Shown piece by piece: positions 29,860 through 38,414 of a stretch of DNA of 64,000 nucleotides. The position numbers and the translations under genes are program-made. The stretch's first letter is position 1, and each line of letters opens with the position of its first letter. The notes under the pieces are model-generated. The model ran no database searches. It worked only from the letters and a program-made list of their open reading frames with translations, and had not been told where the DNA came from. Source of the stretch: Thalassobius sp047123305 (GTDB lineage Bacteria; Pseudomonadota; Alphaproteobacteria; Rhodobacterales; Rhodobacteraceae); the NCBI RefSeq assembly GCF_047123305.1, contig NZ_CP138918.1, forward strand, positions 992,001-1,056,000. Reading direction: 5' to 3'.

Positions 29860-32007
29860 ATGACCCCGCCCATGTCCCGCATCTCTACTGATTTCTCCTC
29901 TCCCATCGGACGCGCCCTGCCCAGCCGGCGCTCTGCTGATTTTGTGGCCGGACGAGGGTGCTACACTGATGATGTGCATTTGCAGGATCCATTGCATGTG
30001 GCCTTCCTGCGCGCGGTGGACCCCTGCGGCGTGATCGCGGATATCGATGTCACTGAAGCAGCCGAGGGGGAGGGCGTCCATGCTGTCCACACCGGCGCGG
30101 ACGTCGCTGCCTTGGGCCCGCTGTCGGTTAATCCGGTGATCCCAATGGTGGCGCAGCTGCCTTACCCCGTCCTCGCGCAGGGAGAGGTTCTGGCGGTGGG
30201 CCAACCATTGGCGGCCGTGCTGGCTGATCACCCGATGCGCGCGCAGGACGCCGCCGAGCAGATCTGGGCCGAGATTGCCGCAACTGAGTTGCCGGAACGT
30301 ACCTTGGTTGCAGAGAAACAATGGTCACACGGGGACTGCGCGGGTGTCATGGCCCAAGCGCCGATCGTGGTTGAGGCCAGTTTGCAGCACGCCCGTCTGG
30401 CCCCCGCTTCGATGGAGCCGCGCGCTATTGCCGTGTCCTACGATCGGGACAACGAGAGCGCCACGATTTACCATTCTACCCAGACCCCGCATCGCACCCG
30501 GTCAGAGCTGAGCCAGATCCTTGGCCTCGACATCTCCCGCCTGCATGTGGTTGCGCCGGATGTCGGGGGTGCGTTTGGGATGAAAGCCTCGCTTTATCCC
30601 GAAGAGGTCTTTGCGGTCTGGGCCGCTTTCCAGCATCGCCGTGACGTGAAATGGACCGCCACCCGATCCGAGGAGTTTCTTTCTGCCACCCAAGGGCGCG
30701 GCGTTCACAGCCGCGGCCGGATGGCGGTCAGCCCCGCGGGTGACTTCCTTGCGCTGGAGGCTGCGGTTGAGGCACCCGTGGGCCGCTGGCTGCCGAACTC
30801 CGGCCTGATTACAGGATGGAACGCCGCGCGGATCCTGCCCGGTGGCTATGCGATCAAGGATGTGGACATCACCACGCAGGTCTATGCCGAAAACCTTGGC
30901 CCCACTGGCATCTATCGCGGCGCCGGTCGGCCCGAAGCCAATGCGCTGATGGAGCGGCTAGTCGACAAGGCCGCGCAGGCAACAGGTCTGGACCCGCTGG
31001 AGATCCGCCGCCGCAACCTGCTGCGCGCTGAACAGCTGCCGTTTGAAACCGCCACAGGCAACCTGCTGGATTCGGGCGACTATGCCCGCGCCTTGCAGAT
31101 GCTTTCGGAGACCGGGGGATACACTGCTGCCGTTCAGCGGCGCGATGCGGCCCGGGCCAAGGGCCAGCTTGCTGGTGTTGGCGCCGCCTTCTATCTGGAG
31201 CCCTCGGGATCCGGTTGGGAAAGTGCCCGTGTCACCTGGCAGGCGGACGGCACGGTTGAGGTCGCTTCGGGCGCGTCTTCGCAGGGGCACGGGCGGGAAA
31301 CCGCCTTTGCCCAGATCGCGGCTGATACCCTTGGACTGGCACCGGAGCAGATCACCGTCCGCCTTGCCGACAGCCGGACCTGTCCCGAAGGCATTGGCGC
31401 ATTGGCCAGCCGCTCCACTGCAATCGGTGGCAGCGCGGTACTGGAAGCCTGCCAAAATCTGCTTGCCCAGCGCGACGCAGGCCAGGCCCTGCCGCTGACG
31501 GCAGAGGTGAAATACGAAAACAAGGGGCAGGCCTGGGGCTATGGCGCCTATCTGATCGCGGTCGAGATCGACCGCGCCACAGGTATGCTTTCAATCCAGC
31601 AAGCCATCTGCATCGACGACACCGGTCGCATCATCAATCCAGCACAGGTCGAAGGACAGGTCCGCGGTGGTTTTGCACAAGGTCTGGGCGAGGCGCTGAT
31701 GGAACAGCTGCACTATGACGCTGACGGGCAATTGGTAACCGGATCCTTCATGGATTACGCCATGCCCCGTGCCAGCGATATTCCCGATCTGACCATCGGC
31801 AAGTTCGAAACCCCCAGCCCGCTCAACAGCCTGGGCGCCAAAGGTGTGGGAGAGGCTGGCACCATCGGCGCGCCGGCGGCCTTGCTGAATGCCGCCCTGG
31901 ATGCGCTGGCCCCATTGGACATCGACCACATAGACATGCCGCTGACCCCGCAAAAACTCTGGCACGCGATCCACGCTGCCAGCCCCGACACAACCACCAA
32001 CCGTTAA
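29860..32007 (+). CDS. xanthine-dehydrogenase-family large subunit (molybdopterin-binding)
   Basis: 715 residues, slightly shorter than the usual 760-790. It binds the molybdenum cofactor and hydroxylates a substrate with water. Motifs are GGAFGMK at 236-242, YRGAGRPEA at 352-360 (the form II pattern, not the CO-dehydrogenase AYxCSFR) and GVGEAGTIGAP at 662-672, with Glu665 the general base. No clear ribosome binding site precedes 29860; 29872 (MSRIS) is an alternative. The small and medium subunits follow after two other genes, so the holoenzyme set is complete. The substrate is unknown, plausibly an N-heteroaromatic. Confidence 0.88.
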   Translation: MTPPMSRISTDFSSPIGRALPSRRSADFVAGRGCYTDDVHLQDPLHVAFLRAVDPCGVIADIDVTEAAEGEGVHAVHTGADVAALGPLSVNPVIPMVAQLPYPVLAQGEVLAVGQPLAAVLADHPMRAQDAAEQIWAEIAATELPERTLVAEKQWSHGDCAGVMAQAPIVVEASLQHARLAPASMEPRAIAVSYDRDNESATIYHSTQTPHRTRSELSQILGLDISRLHVVAPDVGGAFGMKASLYPEEVFAVWAAFQHRRDVKWTATRSEEFLSATQGRGVHSRGRMAVSPAGDFLALEAAVEAPVGRWLPNSGLITGWNAARILPGGYAIKDVDITTQVYAENLGPTGIYRGAGRPEANALMERLVDKAAQATGLDPLEIRRRNLLRAEQLPFETATGNLLDSGDYARALQMLSETGGYTAAVQRRDAARAKGQLAGVGAAFYLEPSGSGWESARVTWQADGTVEVASGASSQGHGRETAFAQIAADTLGLAPEQITVRLADSRTCPEGIGALASRSTAIGGSAVLEACQNLLAQRDAGQALPLTAEVKYENKGQAWGYGAYLIAVEIDRATGMLSIQQAICIDDTGRIINPAQVEGQVRGGFAQGLGEALMEQLHYDADGQLVTGSFMDYAMPRASDIPDLTIGKFETPSPLNSLGAKGVGEAGTIGAPAALLNAALDALAPLDIDHIDMPLTPQKLWHAIHAASPDTTTNR

Positions 32008-32018
32008 ACAGGTGTGAC

Positions 32019-32972
32019 ATGAAATATTCCAAGCTCGACGCCAAAGACCACGCGCGTGAACACATGCGCGGCATCTGGGCCGCTGCCCTCAACCCGTTCC
32101 ACGAAGGCGGCGCCTTTAACGAGGAGGGGCTGCGCCAGAATATCCGACATTGGGTGGATGATCTGGCCATTCAGGGCCTGTTCATCGCCGGAAAACAGGG
32201 TGAGTTCTTCTCGATGTCGCTGGAAGAGCGCAAACGCAACTTTGAGATCGCGGTCGAGGAATGTGACGGCAAGGCGGGCACCATCATGTCGGCCTCGGAC
32301 CAGAATTTCGACACGGTGATCGAACTGGCAAAACACGCCCAGGCCTGCGGGGCTGACTATATCGTGGTGCACGCGCCGATCCTGCACTTTGTCTCGGATC
32401 CCGATGACACCGTTTACAACTACTACAATGCCATCTGCGATCAGGTCGATATCGGCATCGCGATGTGGTCCCATCCTGACAGCGGCTATCTGATGTCGCC
32501 AGAACTCTGCGCCCGTATTGCGGAGCTGCCCAACATCGTGGCGATCAAATACTCGGTCCCGCGCGACATGTATGTGCGGCTGAGCCATATGGTTGGCGAC
32601 AAAATCCACGTCTCCACCGCCTCAGAGGTCGAGTGGCTGGACAACATCGAAGAGCTGAACTGGAAACTCTACCTCTGCTCCTCGCCGCCCTACATGCTGC
32701 AGACCAAAAACGACCGACGGATGCATGACTATACCCAACTGGCCTTTGAGGGACGTTTCGAAGAGGCCCGCGCCCTGCGGGACAGCCTGGATCCGGTGCG
32801 CAATGCGATCAAATCCACCAAACCCGGCGGCAAACCGCAGGCCCATAGCAAATATTGGCAGGAACTGCTGGGACAGGTCGGTGGACCAGTGCGTCAGCCG
32901 CTGTTGCAACTGACCGATGCCGAAAAGGACGCCACCCGCGCCGCCTTTGACTCCTGTGGCCTGAAGCTGTGA
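32019..32972 (+). CDS. DapA/NAL-superfamily protein with altered active site
   Basis: 317 residues with the DapA-like barrel. The Schiff-base lysine is kept at Lys177 (VAIKYS). The phosphate/carboxylate-binding GTTGE of DapA is replaced by GKQGE (58-62), and the YY pair carrying the proton-relay tyrosine is replaced by 'HAPIL' (118-122). It therefore is not dihydrodipicolinate synthase and probably performs an aldol, dehydratase or hydrolase-type step on the product of the molybdenum hydroxylase. It sits 11 bp after the large subunit and 12 bp before the CoxG-like gene, clearly in the operon. Confidence 0.82.
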   Translation: MKYSKLDAKDHAREHMRGIWAAALNPFHEGGAFNEEGLRQNIRHWVDDLAIQGLFIAGKQGEFFSMSLEERKRNFEIAVEECDGKAGTIMSASDQNFDTVIELAKHAQACGADYIVVHAPILHFVSDPDDTVYNYYNAICDQVDIGIAMWSHPDSGYLMSPELCARIAELPNIVAIKYSVPRDMYVRLSHMVGDKIHVSTASEVEWLDNIEELNWKLYLCSSPPYMLQTKNDRRMHDYTQLAFEGRFEEARALRDSLDPVRNAIKSTKPGGKPQAHSKYWQELLGQVGGPVRQPLLQLTDAEKDATRAAFDSCGLKL

Positions 32973-32984
32973 TCGGAGGCATCG

Positions 32985-33434
32985 ATGGAACTGTCCGGTG
33001 AACATCTGATCCCCGCCCGCCGCGAAACGGTTTGGGCGGCCCTCAATGACGGGGCCATCCTGAAAGACTGTATTCCCGGCTGCGAAGAGCTGGTGCAGCA
33101 TTCCGACAGCGAAATGTCCGCCAAGGTGGCGCTGAAAATCGGGCCGGTGAAGGCCAAGTTTTCCGGTGACGTCACCCTGTCGGACATCAACGCGCCGGAA
33201 AGCTATGTGATTTCGGGCAAGGGCAACGGCGGCGTGGCCGGTTTCGCCAAAGGCGGCGCCAAAGTCCGGCTGGAAGCCCGCGGCGACGACACCCTGTTGA
33301 TTTATGAAGTCGAAGCCGCCGTCGGGGGCAAACTGGCGCAGCTGGGCCAGCGGCTGATTAAATCCACCTCGGAAAAATTGGCCGCGCAGTTCTTTGACCG
33401 CTTTGCGGGCCAATTTGCGGACGTGGCCGAATGA
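32985..33434 (+). CDS. CoxG-like SRPBCC protein of the molybdenum hydroxylase operon
   Basis: 149 residues of the carbon monoxide dehydrogenase subunit G family. The opening 'ELSGEHLIPARRETVWAALNDGAILKDCIPGCEEL' is diagnostic. CoxG-like proteins help mature or membrane-anchor molybdenum hydroxylases. The usual C-terminal membrane tail of longer CoxG proteins is absent. GGAGG precedes the start and its stop overlaps the next start by 4 bp (ATGA). Confidence 0.88.
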   Translation: MELSGEHLIPARRETVWAALNDGAILKDCIPGCEELVQHSDSEMSAKVALKIGPVKAKFSGDVTLSDINAPESYVISGKGNGGVAGFAKGGAKVRLEARGDDTLLIYEVEAAVGGKLAQLGQRLIKSTSEKLAAQFFDRFAGQFADVAE

Positions 33435-33871
33435 AACTGACAGTGAATGGTCAGGCGGTACAGGCCACGCCGCCCGCGCGGATGCTGTTGTCCGAATTTC
33501 TGCGCGAAGAGCTGCGCCTGACCGGCACCCATGTTGGCTGTGACACCAGTCAATGTGGTGCCTGCACCGTGCATCTGAACGGGGAAGCGGTGAAATCCTG
33601 CTCGGTTCTGGCGGTGGCCTGTGACGGGACTGATCTGTGCACCATCGAAGGCGTCGAACATCGTCTGCAAGCGGCGATGATCCGGCATCACGGGCTGCAA
33701 TGCGGGTTTTGCACGGCAGGCGTAATCATGGCGGGTCTCGACATGATCCGGCGACACGGTACGGCGCTTGACCGGACCCTGATCCGCGCCGAGCTGGAAG
33801 GCAACATCTGCCGCTGCACCGGCTATCACGGCATGGTCGAGGCGATTCATGAGGTCAGCCGCGATGTATGA
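33431..33871 (+). CDS. molybdenum hydroxylase small subunit, two 2Fe-2S clusters
   Basis: 146 residues. The plant-type 2Fe-2S cluster ligands are Cys37, Cys42, Cys45 and Cys57; the second cluster uses Cys91, Cys94, Cys127 and Cys129 (CGFC and CRC). It passes electrons from the molybdenum centre to FAD. Overlaps the CoxG-like gene by 4 bp and the FAD subunit by 8 bp. Confidence 0.95.
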   Translation: MKLTVNGQAVQATPPARMLLSEFLREELRLTGTHVGCDTSQCGACTVHLNGEAVKSCSVLAVACDGTDLCTIEGVEHRLQAAMIRHHGLQCGFCTAGVIMAGLDMIRRHGTALDRTLIRAELEGNICRCTGYHGMVEAIHEVSRDV

Positions 33872-34649
33872 CACGCTTTACCACTGTCCCACCCGTTGGG
33901 ACGAGGTCGAACAGCTGTTGGCCGAGAACGAGGATACCCTCTGTCTGGCTGGTGGCATCACGCTGATCCCATCGCTGAAGCAGCGGTTGATGATGCCCGA
34001 CGCGCTGGTTGATCTGGCCAAGGTCCTGTCCCGCACGATCCGGTTGGAGGGCGCGCATCTGGTGGTCGGCGCGGGGGCCCGTCATGTGAATGTGGCGCGC
34101 TCGGACCTGGTGCAGACGCATATTCCCGCATTGGCCGCATTGGCGGGCGGCATTGGCGATCCGATGGTGCGCAATCGCGGCACGTTGGGGGGATCCTTGG
34201 CCAACAACGATCCGGCGGCGGATTATCCCGCCGCGCTGCTGGCATTGCGGGGCGAAGTCGTCACCAACAGGCGCCGACTATCTGCCCAAGGTTTCCTGAC
34301 TGGGATGTTTGAAACCGCACTGGAACAGGGTGAAGTTATCACCGAAGTTCGTTTCGCAATCCCCAAGACCGCAGCCTATCACAAATGCCGCCAAGGGGCC
34401 TCGGGCTTTGCGCTGGCGGGAGTGTTTCTGGCACGGTTCGCAGACGGAGTGGACAGCGGCGTCACCGGCGTGGCCTCACAGGCCTATCAGGATCCGGAAA
34501 TGGTCGCAGCGCTTCAAACCGGTTCATTGGCCGACTGGCAGCCAGACGATGGCGACTTCCTCAGCGATATGCATGCCGATTTGCCCTACCGCACTGCGCT
34601 CTTGAAACATGCCGCTAGCGAGGCGTGGAAAGCCATCACTCCGACATGA
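33864..34649 (+). CDS. molybdenum hydroxylase FAD-binding medium subunit
   Basis: 261 residues from ATG 33864, which overlaps the small-subunit stop (ATGTATGA) and has GAGGT upstream. FAD-binding motifs 'LAGGITLIPSLKQRL' and 'GGIGDPMVRNRGTLGGSLANNDPAADY' are present. It is slightly short for the family (about 280-290) because the C-terminal CO_deh_flav_C part is reduced. It transfers electrons to an acceptor. Its end overlaps the convergent LysR gene by 14 bp. Confidence 0.92.
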   Translation: MYDTLYHCPTRWDEVEQLLAENEDTLCLAGGITLIPSLKQRLMMPDALVDLAKVLSRTIRLEGAHLVVGAGARHVNVARSDLVQTHIPALAALAGGIGDPMVRNRGTLGGSLANNDPAADYPAALLALRGEVVTNRRRLSAQGFLTGMFETALEQGEVITEVRFAIPKTAAYHKCRQGASGFALAGVFLARFADGVDSGVTGVASQAYQDPEMVAALQTGSLADWQPDDGDFLSDMHADLPYRTALLKHAASEAWKAITPT

Positions 34650-35505
34650 CCTCGGCCACAGCCTGCCACTGCCGCCGGGACAGCGCGTCCCGGCTGCCCA
34701 GCAGCCAATAGCTTTCGTGGTGTTTCAACGCCACCTCTTCCAGCCGCACCAAACGCCCCGCCGCCAGATCTGCCTCAACCAGTGGCAAAGAGGCCAGCAT
34801 CACGCCAAGCCCCGCTTTGGCCACCCCAAGTGTGGTCAGGAAAGTGTCAAACCGCAGCCGCGCCACTGGCGTTGTGGGAATGCCATAGGCCGCCGCCCAA
34901 TCCCGCCAGCCAGGACGCGGACCGGAACAGGACAAACGTGGCCAATCCGTCCAATTGCCCCCCTGCGCCACCAGCGATGGTGCGGCCACCGGCACGATCC
35001 ATTCGGAATAAAGCCGGAGTTTATATTCATGTGGCCAATCCCCGGTGCCATAGCGAATGCGCAGGATATCATCCTGTGGCGCCTCATGGGCGCCGACCAC
35101 CATGGTTTGCACATTGATCTGACTGCCCGTCGCCTCTTGCAGCGTCCGCAGGCGCGGCAGCAGCCACAGATCGTTGATCGACTGACTGGCCGAAATCACC
35201 AGGCGTTTGCGCCCGCCACCAAACAGCGCCTCGGAACTGTCGCGCAACCCTTCCAAAGCATTGCGCACATGGGGCAGCCAGGCCTCGCCCTCCAAGGTTA
35301 ATGAGATCGAGCGGGGCCGGCGATGAAACAGCTCAGCCCCCAACCGTTTTTCCAGATGGCCTATGCGTTGGCTGATGGCGGATTGAGTCAGCCCGGTCTC
35401 TGCCGCCGCCGCGGTAAAGGATCCAAGCCGCGCCGCCGCTTCAAAGGCGCGGACCCACTCCAGCGGGGGCATGGTGAACTCGGTGGTCAGGTCTGGGTCA
35501 GCCAT
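34636..35505 (-). CDS. LysR-family regulator, divergent from tmpA
   Basis: 289 residues from ATG 35505, with CGGAA upstream. GcvA-type opening 'MPPLEWVRAFEAAARLGSFTAAAAETGLTQSAISQRIGHLEKRLG' then the effector domain. It is divergent from the tmpA gene across under 100 bp and thus the likely regulator of the phosphonate unit; it also meets the molybdenum hydroxylase operon tail to tail with overlap. Confidence 0.9.
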   Translation of the reverse strand: MADPDLTTEFTMPPLEWVRAFEAAARLGSFTAAAAETGLTQSAISQRIGHLEKRLGAELFHRRPRSISLTLEGEAWLPHVRNALEGLRDSSEALFGGGRKRLVISASQSINDLWLLPRLRTLQEATGSQINVQTMVVGAHEAPQDDILRIRYGTGDWPHEYKLRLYSEWIVPVAAPSLVAQGGNWTDWPRLSCSGPRPGWRDWAAAYGIPTTPVARLRFDTFLTTLGVAKAGLGVMLASLPLVEADLAAGRLVRLEEVALKHHESYWLLGSRDALSRRQWQAVAEVMSE

Positions 35506-35602
35506 TAGCAATTCCGATACTCAGTCGGGAAAATCCTAATTTGATCTTATGCACCGATTCCGCTGATCCTTCCAGCATCACAAGCGCCAGCAGGAGGCCC
35601 CC

Positions 35603-36745
35603 ATGGCCAGCGTCACCCTATCCCCCGATGGATCCTTCATCACCCTTGAAACCGATGCCGGTACCAACCGGTTCCACGCCATCTGGCTGCGCGACAATGC
35701 GCTGGATGCGGCGACCCGTGCCCTTGGCAACGGTCAGCGGCTGATCGCCCTGCGCGACATTCCCGCAGACACGCATTTCACCGCCGCCACGGTAGACGCA
35801 GATGGCTTGACCGTCACCTTCGCGCCAGAGGGCAAAACCGTCACTTTCCCGCTCGACTGGTTGGCAGCCCACAACTACGACCGCGCCGCGCCCGCGACCC
35901 GTGGCTGGACCGGCCCGCAGATCGCATGTTGGGACAGCGGATTGATGGGCGCGGTGCCTATTGGTGACTTCACCGAACTGGTGCAGGGCGGCCGCGCGTT
36001 GCGGGACTGGCTGGGTCAAGTCAATCGCTATGGCTTTGGCAAGGTGGTGAACGGCCCCGTTGAAGAGGGTGCGCTGTTCAAGATTGTTGATCTCTTTGGC
36101 TATGTCCGTGACACCAACTACGGCAAACACTTTGAAGTCCGCACCGAGGTGAACCCCACCAACCTGGCCTTCACCGGTCTGGGTCTGCAGGCCCACACCG
36201 ACAACCCCTACCGCGATCCGGTGCCCTCAGTGCAGGTGCTCTACTGTCTGGAAAGCTCTGCCGCAGGGGGGGAGAATATGGTGGTGGACGGGTTCAAAGC
36301 CGCCCAGCGCCTGCGGGACGAAAATCAGGCCTATTTCGACGTTCTTGCCAATCACTGCGCCCGCTTTGAATATGCCGGTGAGGCAGGCGTCTGCCTGACG
36401 GCGCGCCGCCCGATGATCGAACTGGCCCCCGATGGCGAGCTGATCGGCGTGCGCTTCAACAACCGGTCGCTGGCAGCGGTCACCGATGTGCCGTTTGACC
36501 AGATGGCCACCTATTACGCGGCCTATCGCCGACTGGGCGAGATCATCGACGAAGAGACGATGGAGGTCACCTTCCGTCTGGACCCCGGCGAAGGCTTTGT
36601 GGTCGACAACACCCGCGTTTTGCACGCGCGCAAAGGATATTCGGGCGAAGGCAAACGCTGGTTGCAGGGCTGCTACGCGGACAAGGACGGGCTGCGGTCG
36701 CGCTATGACGCAATGACCCGCGAGATGCAGGAGGCCGCGGAATGA
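35603..36745 (+). CDS. tmpA: 2-oxoglutarate/Fe(II) dioxygenase, TmpA-like (2-trimethylaminoethylphosphonate hydroxylase)
   Basis: 380 residues of the gamma-butyrobetaine hydroxylase family. Iron ligands are His198, Asp200 (AHTDNPYRD) and His341 (VLHARKGY), with an Arg-containing 2-oxoglutarate site near 352. The N-terminal subdomain has 'WLRDNALDA' where classic gamma-butyrobetaine hydroxylases have WLRDNC with zinc cysteines, so the zinc site is absent. The next gene is a PhnZ-type HD oxygenase overlapping by 4 bp, the described TmpA-TmpB pairing, in which TmpA hydroxylates 2-trimethylaminoethylphosphonate at C1. Without that neighbour, betaine hydroxylase would be the default call. Confidence 0.82.
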   Translation: MASVTLSPDGSFITLETDAGTNRFHAIWLRDNALDAATRALGNGQRLIALRDIPADTHFTAATVDADGLTVTFAPEGKTVTFPLDWLAAHNYDRAAPATRGWTGPQIACWDSGLMGAVPIGDFTELVQGGRALRDWLGQVNRYGFGKVVNGPVEEGALFKIVDLFGYVRDTNYGKHFEVRTEVNPTNLAFTGLGLQAHTDNPYRDPVPSVQVLYCLESSAAGGENMVVDGFKAAQRLRDENQAYFDVLANHCARFEYAGEAGVCLTARRPMIELAPDGELIGVRFNNRSLAAVTDVPFDQMATYYAAYRRLGEIIDEETMEVTFRLDPGEGFVVDNTRVLHARKGYSGEGKRWLQGCYADKDGLRSRYDAMTREMQEAAE

Positions 36746-37335
36746 AACCGGACATCGACAGCCTCAACCGTGAAAACATCGTGGAATTCATCGGCTCGAT
36801 TTTCGACCGCCGCGGCGGCGAGGAATACCTGGGTGAGCCGGTGACGATGGGGGAACATATGCTGCAGGGCGCCACCATCGCTGAACAGAATGGCCAGCCA
36901 GAGGAAATCATCATCGGTGCGCTGCTGCATGACATTGGCCATTTCACCAGCGAGTTTGGCACCTACCACCCCGACGATACCGAGGACCGCCATCACGAAG
37001 ATGCCGGCGCCGAGGTGCTCGAGCGGTTCTTTCCCTCGGTGATCACCGATTGCTGTCGCTATCACGTGGCTGCCAAACGCTATCTCTGCGCCACCAAACC
37101 CACTTACTTTGATCGCCTCAGCGAAGCCTCCATTCATACGCTGAACCTGCAGGGCGGCCCGATGTCCACCGAAGAGGTGGCTGCGTTCGAAAAGAACCCA
37201 AACCTCGAACAGATCATTGCGGTACGTTATTTGGATGAGGCCGGCAAACGCGCCGGAATGGTCACGCCGGATTACTGGCACTTTGCGCCGATGGTGCAGC
37301 GCATGGTCGACCGCCACTTGGGAACGACGGAATGA
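36742..37335 (+). CDS. tmpB: HD-domain mixed-valence di-iron oxygenase, TmpB-like
   Basis: 197 residues of the PhnZ/MIOX-type HD family. It cleaves the C-P bond of the 1-hydroxy-phosphonate from TmpA to phosphate and glycine betaine. The di-iron ligands His39, His63, Asp64, His67, His85, His108 and Asp165, and the substrate-gating Tyr29 and Glu32 (YLGE), follow the PhnZ layout with a near constant offset. Its start overlaps the tmpA stop (ATGA) and its stop overlaps the next gene in the same way, so the three are translationally coupled. Confidence 0.85.
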   Translation: MKPDIDSLNRENIVEFIGSIFDRRGGEEYLGEPVTMGEHMLQGATIAEQNGQPEEIIIGALLHDIGHFTSEFGTYHPDDTEDRHHEDAGAEVLERFFPSVITDCCRYHVAAKRYLCATKPTYFDRLSEASIHTLNLQGGPMSTEEVAAFEKNPNLEQIIAVRYLDEAGKRAGMVTPDYWHFAPMVQRMVDRHLGTTE

Positions 37336-38000
37336 GCGCGCCGGAATATATCTTCGACGCCGCCAGCAAACCCTCGCTGCCCTGGCATGAGGTGCCCCTG
37401 ATCCGCGCCACCGAAGAAACTGTGAAAGGTTACGGCTGTCTGGTCGAGGATCCGGAAGGGTTCGAGATTGAGATCGTGCAATGGCCGCAGCAAGGCTGGC
37501 GGCCGATTGATGCGGGCACCGGCGATGAAGCCGGCTGGGTCGAGGGCACGTTTGAATGCAACTGGCAGGGCGATGTGCTGTTCGGGCGCAATGAGGCGGT
37601 GCAAGGCCACTACGTGCTGGGCTGGTCCGCCGATCCTCAGCAGGCCTCGGAACACCAGACCACCGCGCCGCGCGATCAGGTGCTGCTGTGGCATATGAAC
37701 TACCACCCGGACGGTGGGCAAATGTTCTGGCCGCTGGACAACAAACCCTTCATTGTGCCCGCCGCCCTGCCCGGCGACAATCTGCGGCCCGAGAAAGTGG
37801 TCGCGTTCTGGTGTGACGGCTCCCAAGGCCTCTATATCCACCCCGGGATCTGGCACGAGGGCATCTTCCCGGTGGAAGACCAGCAACGGTTTCTGGACCG
37901 GCAAGGCAAGGTGCACGCCCGAGTCAGCGCCGACATCGGGCAGGAGTTCGGGGTCTACCTGTCCTGCCCCTTGGATCCGGCCAAGATCAAAGACCTCTGA
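37332..38000 (+). CDS. ureidoglycolate-lyase-like (AllA) cupin, third gene of the tmp unit
   Basis: 222 residues resembling the AllA cupin-like family, but longer than AllA (about 165) and without purine-degradation neighbours. Visible blocks are 'PLIRATEETVKGYGCLVEDPEGFEIEIVQWP', 'RNEAVQGHYVLGWSADP' and 'FIVPAALPGD..', with 'YIHPGIWHEGIFP' near residue 170 as the typical cupin His-containing strand. Coupled to tmpB by a 4-bp ATGA overlap, so it probably acts on the phosphonate or its product, for example as a hydrolase, lyase or binding protein. Its reaction is unknown. Confidence 0.75.
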   Translation: MSAPEYIFDAASKPSLPWHEVPLIRATEETVKGYGCLVEDPEGFEIEIVQWPQQGWRPIDAGTGDEAGWVEGTFECNWQGDVLFGRNEAVQGHYVLGWSADPQQASEHQTTAPRDQVLLWHMNYHPDGGQMFWPLDNKPFIVPAALPGDNLRPEKVVAFWCDGSQGLYIHPGIWHEGIFPVEDQQRFLDRQGKVHARVSADIGQEFGVYLSCPLDPAKIKDL

Positions 38001-38009
38001 TCATCGAAA

Positions 38010-38035
38010 GGAGGGGCGGCTGTCCGCCCCTTCCC
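38010..38035 (+). terminator. hairpin after the tmp unit
   Basis: AGGGGCGG-CTGT-CCGCCCCT perfect 8-bp stem, ten bases after the stop at 38000, followed by TCCC rather than a T run. A likely terminator or 3' stabiliser. Confidence 0.55.
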
Positions 38036-38414
38036 TAAACGACTCTTTTTCCAGCACATCCCCTCTTTTCGCCGCAGCGCAGCACGCTTGCGCCCTTTTG
38101 GGCTGCCCTATTTCGCAGCAGTCGCACTGGAAGTTGCACAAAAAATAGAAATTTCACCGGGAATACACGGTTCTGCCCCGCCGCAATCTGCCCAAAACAC
38201 CGGCAAACCGTTTCGCTGAGCCCACCTGCGGGGATGTCGACGGCAAACGTTGGAAACGCAGGTGTGTGACGGCCAATCGATTTGGAACCTCGGAAAAGCC
38301 GCCACACGGATCGCAACAACAGTTGCGGGGACAGGTAAGGCCAAGCCCCCCTCGGACGCAAGCCCCGAGGGCTAAGGGACATGGCCAAACGCGCGCGCCC
38401 CGCAGGAGGACTGC
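38036..38414 (+). promoter_or_regulatory. long leader of the urt-type operon with inverted repeats
   Basis: About 380 bp without a gene. Inverted repeat CACCTGCG (38223-38230) / CGCAGGTG (38257-38264) and a hairpin CCCTCGG/CCGAGGG (38349-38371) about 45 nt before the urtA start are visible. Several AT-rich boxes near 38130-38160 could be promoter elements. The length suggests regulated expression, for example by nitrogen or phosphate status, but no consensus site was recognised. Confidence 0.45.

Noticed and set aside
29860..34649. Calling the molybdenum hydroxylase a carbon monoxide dehydrogenase
   Set aside because: The large subunit has the YRGAGR loop and no AYxCSFR motif, and gene order differs from cox operons.
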